Assembly (NCBI GenBank): GCA_000994805.1
Contig: LCEQ01000001.1
Location: 1 to 32,633 of the forward strand
Reading direction: 5' to 3'
Source of the DNA: Candidatus Azambacteria bacterium GW2011_GWA2_42_9
Lineage (GTDB): Bacteria > Patescibacteriota > Minisyncoccia > UBA10092
Length of the DNA stretch: 32,633 nt
Positions 26,092 to 32,633 of the stretch are shown here, one piece after another (the first letter of the stretch is position 1; each line of letters starts with the position of its first letter). Position numbers and translations under genes: made by a program. Under the pieces are notes generated by a model. It did not search any database, was not told the origin of the DNA, and was given only the letters and a program-made list of their open reading frames with translations.

Positions 26092-26120
26092 ATAATAAAA
26101 TTTTTAATAAAATTTGTCAA
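26092..26120 (-). promoter_or_regulatory. sigma70-type promoter for secDF
   Basis: Minus strand TTGACA - 17 nt - TATTAT. Confidence 0.72.
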
Positions 26121-26156
26121 TAAAAAGGGTACCGAATTCAACCCTGAAGCGCAACA

Positions 26157-27275
26157 CTAAAGACTTTTAAATTCTTTAGGATTTTTATAAGCCAATCTCC
26201 AACCCATTATATATGTGGCATCGTCTCTACCCTCTATAATCAATTCGTCACCATCTTCAATGTGGCTCTCGTTTAACTTGGGAGCGCCGGAAATAACGCC
26301 TTGGGGCGGGATATTAGCATTTTTAACAAACCAGTTGATTTTATCGCTATTTTTCTTTTTTATACCAACCCATAATTTGGCATAGCCAAATCTGATTTTA
26401 CGATTAGTTTTGGTGTTTATGCGTTCCAAGTGCTCCGAATCACCAATGGCAATTTCAACTTGCACCAAGCTCTGGCCGGCTTCAAGCTTTATCCTTAGAC
26501 ACTTTTGTTCTAATATGGCTTCTGGCCCTGGATTTTTTCTTAGTTCGTATAAGGCAACGCCGCGTTGATTCAATGCTATCGCGCCTTGATAAATTCCTTC
26601 CGTATGAGAGCCGCCGCCATATGCTGGTGAAAGGTTATTATTTTCCAAATCAATAAAATGAGTACCTGATGAATAAATTCTTTGTTTATAACTTACGTTT
26701 TCTAACTCAGGAAAAAATACAATTTCCAGACCATGAATTTGTGAAACGCTGTAAGCTCGGTCATTGCCTACATTAGTAACCCTCACGGCATCGGATTGAA
26801 TTTTCCCAACGGTTGCAATCCAATCATGTAATACCTCGTTTTCTGGGTCGTTTGCAGATCTTGGTTCGGCAAACTTTATAGGACTATGACCCTTCGGATC
26901 GACCCAACCCACCCATTTTTTGTCCGCCCAGTCATGCAATTCAACCAAACTGTAGGCACCGTGCGGATCGTGTCGATCGGGGCCTATATTCTCGGCATAT
27001 TTATTATCTTTTCTGTGTTTCAAAATAACATCGCGCACCAAACGATTATGAAACTCTTTCGGTATTATAAAGCCAATGCGGCGCTCTGATCGTAGCTCTC
27101 TCCCTCCATATTCGTTCAATTCATAATTGATGGTCGTATAGGAAACAATTTCTGGGTTGTCCAATACAACATCAAAAGACGCCTCCTTTTCTAAAGATTC
27201 TCTGGTAATGATATTGACTGACCGTTTAAACAACTCTGAGTATTTTTCCGATTTAATTTCAGACATGGTCACCAT
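26157..27275 (-). CDS. Protein of unknown function (372 aa), last gene of the candidate kinase/ART operon
   Basis: Overlaps the upstream 114-aa ORF by 7 bp; no family recognised. Confidence 0.7.
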   Translation of the reverse strand: MVTMSEIKSEKYSELFKRSVNIITRESLEKEASFDVVLDNPEIVSYTTINYELNEYGGRELRSERRIGFIIPKEFHNRLVRDVILKHRKDNKYAENIGPDRHDPHGAYSLVELHDWADKKWVGWVDPKGHSPIKFAEPRSANDPENEVLHDWIATVGKIQSDAVRVTNVGNDRAYSVSQIHGLEIVFFPELENVSYKQRIYSSGTHFIDLENNNLSPAYGGGSHTEGIYQGAIALNQRGVALYELRKNPGPEAILEQKCLRIKLEAGQSLVQVEIAIGDSEHLERINTKTNRKIRFGYAKLWVGIKKKNSDKINWFVKNANIPPQGVISGAPKLNESHIEDGDELIIEGRDDATYIMGWRLAYKNPKEFKSL

Positions 27276-27613
27276 GCATTATTTTTTGTTTCTTCAAAAG
27301 CTGTGAGCATTTTTTCTTTGGTGGCAAATTCTTTAGGAATTAAAATTTTATTTTTTATTTTATCGTTGTATATATCAATAGTCATTGGTATAAGTGTATA
27401 AGTACTCTTTGTCTGCCCATCATTTCGTTGAAACACAAAATGTTCAGAATTATTATCAATTATCTCTCCTACCCGCATTATCCGATCTTTGATGGTATCA
27501 AACCATTCTATAAAACCGTAGTCGCTAATTTTTATGTCTAAGGCAATCAAAACAGTATCGTCATCGGGCGAAGACATATAGTAAACTCGGTGATTAAAAA
27601 TTGGTTTATTCAT
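27269..27613 (-). CDS. Small protein of unknown function (114 aa)
   Basis: Overlaps both neighbours by 7-8 bp, indicating translational coupling. Confidence 0.7.
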   Translation of the reverse strand: MNKPIFNHRVYYMSSPDDDTVLIALDIKISDYGFIEWFDTIKDRIMRVGEIIDNNSEHFVFQRNDGQTKSTYTLIPMTIDIYNDKIKNKILIPKEFATKEKMLTAFEETKNNAW

Positions 27614-29846
27614 AACGTTTCATCTCGTCGGGATTTTCTTGAATAAATTTTGCCAATGTCATCAATTGTTCGGTCTTGCCGCCCGAAAGATCTATTGCGT
27701 CTTTAAGCGTTTTGATTAAAACTATCATTTCTTCAACCGGACGGCCATTTATTGTTTCAATGCCAGCTGCCCGTAAAATTTTTCTCGCATTAAACATTTT
27801 TTCTTCACTGCGAAACGTAATAGCTAAAATATCACTTAACGATATCCCGCAACGAAACATTTGTTCATTCTCAATACTAAATTTCCCGTTCTTTTGATCA
27901 TCAAATAACTGTTCTGGCGATTGACGATAAATAAAAACTTCTGGGGTGGTTTTGCCATATTCATCGACAGGATAAGCATACCAATCCGTGCGATCAAGAA
28001 TTCTAGGGTTAAATATTATAACACCCCTTTCATTGTTAATTGTTGCATCATGACTGTGCGTGGTTTTTAAACCATCCAATGTTACCGTCCTAACAAAAAC
28101 ATTGTCAGCGCCGCCGGTTTCTAAGTCTTGTAAAGACGATGAGCCATTGAATATTAGCCCTCTTCTATATCTTTCATGGGTAGATAACAAACCGCCAGCC
28201 TTTATTATCCAGGATAGAGTTTCCGTACTATTTAAAGAATGATAAGTGGCAAAAGGTGATAATTTTTCATACTTCTTGTATTTGTCTTTCTCGCAAAATG
28301 TAAAATATCCTGGAAAAACCTCTTGTCGGATTAATTTTGAATCCATGTCTTGTGGAACTTGATCCAAAGTAATTTTGTGATGCCAGGCATATCTGGCCTT
28401 TTTATATTCAATCTCGGCTTCCGGAGTGGGAACACTCAAACCGCCTGGAATTTGCAATATTTCCTCAAGTATGTTATTTATTATCAACCCGATTTGTTGT
28501 CCGCTAATGTCGGTATTTTCGTGTGGCACTTCAATATGAACCAATCCTGATAAACTTCTCCTGTGTCGTTCTGTAGAGACTCTGATTATAACACCGTCCT
28601 TTTCAATAGTAATAGCCTCTGCCATCTGAGCCCTATTATCATATTGATTTTCCCAATCCAATTTTGTGATCTCTTGTTCAGACCCACTAGCCACTGCTCT
28701 AATATAATAAATTGCGCCTTCTCTAATCTCCGCGGGGGCAGAAAGTTCCATTTTTTCTTTTAGCTCTTTTATAATTGTTTCCCAATGATTATCCGTCAAT
28801 TTAAAGTTAATTTCATATCTACCCAAGTCGCTGGCATCAATTATATCAATTTCTTGATTCTCAACTTTATCGGCATCGGCAATAATGCCAACGCGCGGCC
28901 TCAACTCAAGTCCTTTGAGCCGATCGAGTTGTTCCTTAAGTTTCTCTATAGCAATCGGAATTCTTTCCATTGGTCTTTGATCAATTTTAAATTTATTGAT
29001 TAAAAAACGTTTCCGCCCTACTAAAGCTTGCTTTAATATTTTTGCTTTTTCCTCGTCTAATCCCGACTGTTTGACTATCTCTTCTATATCTCCATCGCTA
29101 AGATCTTGTACCAGATGTTCGGCTTGGGATTTTAGTTCTTCTTCTGTAATTCCGGCAAAAACTTGACCGGCTGAAAAATCTGGATTTAGCATGTTTTTGA
29201 GTTCCGGAATATCATTTGGTAAAAAATCCTTGAGCCCGCCCTGGGCTCTAAAATTTAAAGAACCGCCGTTATCAACACGATACATATTGCCATTGGCATC
29301 TTTCATAATATTATCAAAGACCAATCCAACAACGTCCCAATTGGCCAAATAGGTGTCTGCCAGAAACCCAGAACGGATATCTGGGCTTTTGGCCTGTTCT
29401 TCCCGATAAGAAGATTGCCCCCCGCCAGGTATTTCTTTAGAAGCTATGGCAAACTTACCATCCATATCCAAAAGAGTGGATTCCACGGCTCTAATCCCCA
29501 GTTTTTTATAAATAGCATTGGCAATATATTCAATTCTGGCTTGGTCGGGATTCTTATAAAACTTGATATAAAACCTTTCACGAGTCTTATTATTTTCGTA
29601 CCACCCACCCTCGTTAGTACCTAATTGTTGATCAATCTTATGATAGATATTTTCAGTTGTAGAATCCAAAGCTCCTTGCAGAGTTTGAATTTCTACTCTT
29701 GTTGAGGGGTCAATTCTATAAGAGTAAAGTTTTTTTAGTTTTTCCCTTAACTTGGTAACAAAATTTTTAATATATTCATTCACTTCCAAAATATCAAAAT
29801 CGGGCTTTAGTTCTACTGGATTATTTATTATTGGAGATTTTTCCAT
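27606..29846 (-). CDS. Large protein: N-terminal atypical kinase-like domain plus C-terminal ADP-ribosyltransferase-like domain (putative)
   Basis: Kinase-like: RFYIKFYKNPDQARIEYIANAIYKKLG, GFLADTYLANWDVVGLVFDNIMKDANGNMYRVDNGGSLNFRAQGG. ART-like: ATYHSLNSTETLSWIIKAGGLLSTHERYRRGLIFNGSSSLQDLETGGADNVFVR ... ENEQMFRCGISLSDILAI. Confidence 0.65.
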   Translation of the reverse strand: MEKSPIINNPVELKPDFDILEVNEYIKNFVTKLREKLKKLYSYRIDPSTRVEIQTLQGALDSTTENIYHKIDQQLGTNEGGWYENNKTRERFYIKFYKNPDQARIEYIANAIYKKLGIRAVESTLLDMDGKFAIASKEIPGGGQSSYREEQAKSPDIRSGFLADTYLANWDVVGLVFDNIMKDANGNMYRVDNGGSLNFRAQGGLKDFLPNDIPELKNMLNPDFSAGQVFAGITEEELKSQAEHLVQDLSDGDIEEIVKQSGLDEEKAKILKQALVGRKRFLINKFKIDQRPMERIPIAIEKLKEQLDRLKGLELRPRVGIIADADKVENQEIDIIDASDLGRYEINFKLTDNHWETIIKELKEKMELSAPAEIREGAIYYIRAVASGSEQEITKLDWENQYDNRAQMAEAITIEKDGVIIRVSTERHRRSLSGLVHIEVPHENTDISGQQIGLIINNILEEILQIPGGLSVPTPEAEIEYKKARYAWHHKITLDQVPQDMDSKLIRQEVFPGYFTFCEKDKYKKYEKLSPFATYHSLNSTETLSWIIKAGGLLSTHERYRRGLIFNGSSSLQDLETGGADNVFVRTVTLDGLKTTHSHDATINNERGVIIFNPRILDRTDWYAYPVDEYGKTTPEVFIYRQSPEQLFDDQKNGKFSIENEQMFRCGISLSDILAITFRSEEKMFNARKILRAAGIETINGRPVEEMIVLIKTLKDAIDLSGGKTEQLMTLAKFIQENPDEMKRYE

Positions 29847-30032
29847 TTAAAGTACCGTAAAGCTACCGTCTTGATTGTTGGCGCCGTGTCCACTTATAAT
29901 TTTCTGTTTAATATTCTCGGCTTTTTTATCAATTTCGTTTAAATAACGCTCAAAATTAGATAGGAGCCGCTTTATTTCATCAGAATTTTTCTTAGTTAGT
30001 CTTTTAAGGTTTTTATTAGATAAATTGGTCAT
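29847..30032 (-). CDS. Small Lys-rich predicted helical protein (61 aa), first gene of the operon
   Basis: Lies between a strong promoter and the adjacent 746-aa start (stop and ATG abut). Confidence 0.6.
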   Translation of the reverse strand: MTNLSNKNLKRLTKKNSDEIKRLLSNFERYLNEIDKKAENIKQKIISGHGANNQDGSFTVL

Positions 30033-30055
30033 AGGACTTTTATAAATTAAGTTAC

Positions 30056-30085
30056 ATTATATAACTTTTTATGATCAATCGTCAA
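30056..30085 (-). promoter_or_regulatory. sigma70-type promoter for the 61/746/114/372-aa operon
   Basis: Minus strand TTGACG (30080-30085) - 18 nt - TATAAT (30056-30061). Confidence 0.75.
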
Positions 30086-30128
30086 TTAGTTCGTTAGTTG
30101 TAGTTTTAGTTTGACAGGATGTTAAATT

Positions 30129-30150
30129 AAAAACGGCCGTTGTTGGCCGA
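30129..30150 (-). terminator. Intrinsic terminator of the 126-aa gene
   Basis: Minus strand CGGCC-aacaac-GGCCG-TTTTT just after the stop codon. Confidence 0.75.
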
Positions 30151-30531
30151 TTAATTACCCCCCAAATCAATGCCTTCTTTCCTAAGCCATTCTTTGTCCT
30201 CAATAGTAATACCAATATCAAGACTGGAAAGAAAATCGCGGCATTCGGCGGCTACTTTATCGCTCATCCGAACTAAGAGTCGGGGCTCGCCCGTGCCTTT
30301 GGGAAAAGTTGAGAAAGTTAACTGGGGCCTTTCTATCACAATATGAGCAGTAATATTGCCGCGGCTTAAAATTTCAAGAAACCAATCTTTGGCAGCATAA
30401 ACATCTTGAAGAGAACTTTGATTAAACGCTTTATAAATAATTTTACAAATTTCATCCTGTAATTTTGTAAGCGCTTGGCCGAGTTCTTTCTTTATCTCTT
30501 CTCGGAATTTATCACGATCTTCCGGAGTCAT
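30151..30531 (-). CDS. Hypothetical protein (126 aa)
   Basis: Monocistronic unit with its own promoter, SD-like purine tract and terminator; no family recognised. Confidence 0.65.
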   Translation of the reverse strand: MTPEDRDKFREEIKKELGQALTKLQDEICKIIYKAFNQSSLQDVYAAKDWFLEILSRGNITAHIVIERPQLTFSTFPKGTGEPRLLVRMSDKVAAECRDFLSSLDIGITIEDKEWLRKEGIDLGGN

Positions 30532-30572
30532 GCCGTCCCCCCATTAATAAAAGAGTCTTACTATTATAAAAT

Positions 30573-30602
30573 AGTATAAAACAAATAATAAAAATGGGTC
30601 AA
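30573..30602 (-). promoter_or_regulatory. sigma70-type promoter for the 126-aa gene
   Basis: Minus strand TTGACC - 18 nt - TATACT; the -35 overlaps the stop codon of the upstream glycosylase gene. Confidence 0.68.
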
Positions 30603-31114
30603 ATAAAAAATCGTAATTTCTTTTTGGACCAGATGGGGCCGGCGTAAGACACGCCAACCCTTGGCGCTCGCTGAATTATGAATTGCGAATTATGAATTTT
30701 GCCAGAATCTTCAATCCAAAGACCTATTCTTCGCGACGCGATTTTATTATTAAAATTTTTGTCTATTTTCAACTGTTTAGTAATACGCGCCGGACCCGAA
30801 ATTCCTTCAACGCCTCGTATCAATATGGCGGCTGGATAATTTTTTGGCCCAGTAACAATATTAAGCATCCAGTGTATTCCATAAGTAAAATAAACATACC
30901 AGCGTCCGGCCTTTCCAAACATTGGCGCGTTTCTTTTTGTTTTTCCCCGCGACGCGTGCGACGCCCTGTCTTTAAACCCGTCGTACGCCTCAACCTCCGT
31001 AATCATAAAACGTATTATCTTTCCTCTGATGTGCCTCATTAAATATTTCCCCAATAAATCTTTCGCAACAATCAAGGTTGGCCTCTCAAAAAATTTTCTT
31101 TTTAAAGTTTTCAT
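30599..31114 (-). CDS. mpg: 3-methyladenine DNA glycosylase (AAG/MPG family)
   Basis: FFERPTLIVAKDLLGKYL, TEVEAYDGFKDRASHASRGKTKRNAPMFGKAGRWYVYFTYGIHWMLNIVT, AILIRGVE, GPARITKQL, APRVGVSYAG. Confidence 0.92.
   Translation of the reverse strand: MKTLKRKFFERPTLIVAKDLLGKYLMRHIRGKIIRFMITEVEAYDGFKDRASHASRGKTKRNAPMFGKAGRWYVYFTYGIHWMLNIVTGPKNYPAAILIRGVEGISGPARITKQLKIDKNFNNKIASRRIGLWIEDSGKIHNSQFIIQRAPRVGVSYAGPIWSKKKLRFFI
30673..30698. repeat. 12-bp direct repeat GAATTATGAATT (x2) inside mpg
   Basis: GAATTATGAATT-gc-GAATTATGAATT, encoding IHNSQFIIQ on the minus strand. Confidence 0.9.
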
Positions 31115-31141
31115 AATTTAAAATACACTAAATATGTCATG

Positions 31142-31175
31142 TCTTCATTTGCCAGCGATCGCTGGCAAATGAAGA
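31142..31175. repeat. Perfect 34-bp palindrome TCTTCATTTGCCAGCGATCGCTGGCAAATGAAGA
   Basis: Every base pairs with its mirror with no loop; ends exactly at the stop codon of the 112-aa gene. Confidence 0.95.
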
Positions 31176-31514
31176 TTATAATACCTCAAAATAGCTCTGT
31201 ATTATATTTTTAATTTCTTTCAAAATTTCTTTTGGAATCGGGTTGCGGGCCGGGCTTTTGCCGGGATAGCGCCAGGCAGTGATAATTTTTATGTTTTTAG
31301 ATTTTTGAGAAAGTTTATAAATAGTCCAAATTTCAGAATAACGTTTTCCGCCTGCCGGTTGCATAGACGCAATCATTCCCGGAACAATCGCTTCTTCCGT
31401 CCGCACCGGATGCCGGATCACTCTCTTAATTCTTTGCTGGGACAAGCCATAATGCCGCATTTTATATTGAGAATGCTTGGTCCAAATGTATTTTCCTGAC
31501 CGATTGATATGCAT
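31176..31514 (-). CDS. Small protein, possibly DUF4258/RelE-like fold
   Basis: WTKHSQYKMRHYGLSQQRIKRVIRHPVRTEEAIVPGMIAS...YSEIWTIYKL...KIITAWRYPG; N-terminal H...R...YG pattern. Confidence 0.55.
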   Translation of the reverse strand: MHINRSGKYIWTKHSQYKMRHYGLSQQRIKRVIRHPVRTEEAIVPGMIASMQPAGGKRYSEIWTIYKLSQKSKNIKIITAWRYPGKSPARNPIPKEILKEIKNIIQSYFEVL

Positions 31515-31523
31515 ATAAATAAT

Positions 31524-31559
31524 AAAACCCTAAAAAGGATTTTAAAACAAGTTTAGGGT
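31524..31559 (-). terminator. Possible terminator of the M16 peptidase gene
   Basis: Minus strand ACCCTAAA ... TTTAGGGT followed by TTTATTATT; overlaps the stop region. Confidence 0.5.
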
Positions 31560-32633
31560 GTTATTGTTACTCCTTGCGGGACAATATAACAATGAGAAAT
31601 CCTTGAGGGATTAAGATACAAATCAACCACTCTACCAATATCATTAATTGATACATTTTCAACAGTTTTTAAGAGTTCTTCTTTACTCAAAGGTCTTTTA
31701 AAAATCCGTATAGCGTTAGCAGCGTCCATAAAAATACTTGATAGGCCATCGTGTTTAATTAGTAATCTGCCTTTTAAAAATTCTTTAGCTTCAGATAAAA
31801 GGTCGTTATTGTATCGATTTTCTTCAATAACGCGAAAAATTGCTTCAAGCGCCTTTTTATAGAGTTTTTCATCCGTTGCCGTGTAAATAACAAAAGATCC
31901 CAAATCGCTCTCAGAAATATTAGAGGCCGAAATAGTATAACATAGGCCAAGTTTATTACGAACTTCAATAAATAACGGTGCAGACATTCCAGTGCTTATC
32001 ATGGTCTCAAAAACATCGAGAATGTTAAAATGTCGAGACTCTCCAGGGCAAGTGGTTACAGCTAAAGTAAGATGCAATTGGTGAATATCGCGATTTTCAA
32101 TAACAAAAGGTTTGTTGCCGGTTGTAAATAGCGCGGGATGGCGCATATTTATATCGTCAGAAGCTTTGATATCAGAAAAATAACGATTTAATAATAATAA
32201 AAGCGTATCTTCATTAGAGATTTTACCAACAACAATAATATTAAGATTATTCGGTTTATAAAAACGATTATGAAATCCTACAAAATCAGTTTTAGTAAAT
32301 TTTGAAACCGATTCCTCGGTTCCTAATACTTCTTTGCCTAATGGATGCTGGCCATAAAGCGATTTCATGCAAAGATGAACTATTCGTGTTTCGGGGTCAT
32401 CGAATTTACCTCGTATTTCTTGAACAATGTTTTGCATTTCCGTTTCAATTTTTTCTTCCGGAAGTAGCGGTTGAATTATTTGTCTGGATACAAGATGTAT
32501 GGCTCTTTCAATATGTTCTGCTGGAACGCAACAAAAGAAAAAAGTTTGTTCCTTATTTGTGTACGCATTAAGATATCCGCCCACTCTTTTGATGTACGCG
32601 CCGATAGCTTCTGTATCAGAAAATTTTCCGGCT
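31553..32633 (-). CDS. M16 family (insulinase-like) zinc peptidase, N-terminus beyond the window
   Basis: Frame stays open to the window edge (AGKFSDTEAIGAYIKRVGGYLNAYT). ETEMQNIVQEI, HPLGKEVLGTEESV, FYKPNNLNIIVVGKI, APLFIEVRNKLGLCYTISA. Confidence 0.88.
   Translation of the reverse strand, partial: AGKFSDTEAIGAYIKRVGGYLNAYTNKEQTFFFCCVPAEHIERAIHLVSRQIIQPLLPEEKIETEMQNIVQEIRGKFDDPETRIVHLCMKSLYGQHPLGKEVLGTEESVSKFTKTDFVGFHNRFYKPNNLNIIVVGKISNEDTLLLLLNRYFSDIKASDDINMRHPALFTTGNKPFVIENRDIHQLHLTLAVTTCPGESRHFNILDVFETMISTGMSAPLFIEVRNKLGLCYTISASNISESDLGSFVIYTATDEKLYKKALEAIFRVIEENRYNNDLLSEAKEFLKGRLLIKHDGLSSIFMDAANAIRIFKRPLSKEELLKTVENVSINDIGRVVDLYLNPSRISHCYIVPQGVTITP

Noticed and set aside
26120-26150. GGGT...ACCC hairpin after the 372-aa gene as a strong terminator
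   Set aside because: Only a 4-5 bp stem with a long loop; T-tract present but the call is too weak to list.

Overview
AT-rich, gene-dense bacterial window. Gene content suggests a Candidate Phyla Radiation/Patescibacteria-type genome (inference only). Almost every CDS is on the minus strand; EF-P is the one clear plus-strand gene. It begins with the 5' end of a 23S rRNA gene (minus strand), which appears to have its own promoter and no 16S or tRNA just upstream. A region of gene decay follows: a DUF4015-like pseudogene, a prealbumin/Cna-like remnant and a broken ROK kinase. Next come a metal ABC transporter, a glycosidase/transporter cluster (GH-A hydrolase, EamA permease, GH1), an operon pgk - speD - speD paralog - trypsin-like protease, an ATP-grasp PurD-like protein, mnmA, class II RNR, efp, a VirD4/TraG-like ATPase with a membrane partner, a sigma-region-4/HARE-HTH fusion, secDF, a four-gene operon of unknown function, a 3-methyladenine glycosylase and the C-terminal part of an M16 peptidase. 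The best candidate for an undescribed system is the four-gene operon at about 26.16-30.09 kb. It has its own sigma70-type promoter and encodes a 746-aa protein that appears to fuse an atypical (HipA/PI3K/actin-fragmin-kinase-like) kinase domain to a C-terminal ADP-ribosyltransferase-like domain. All family calls come from reading motifs; no searches were run.
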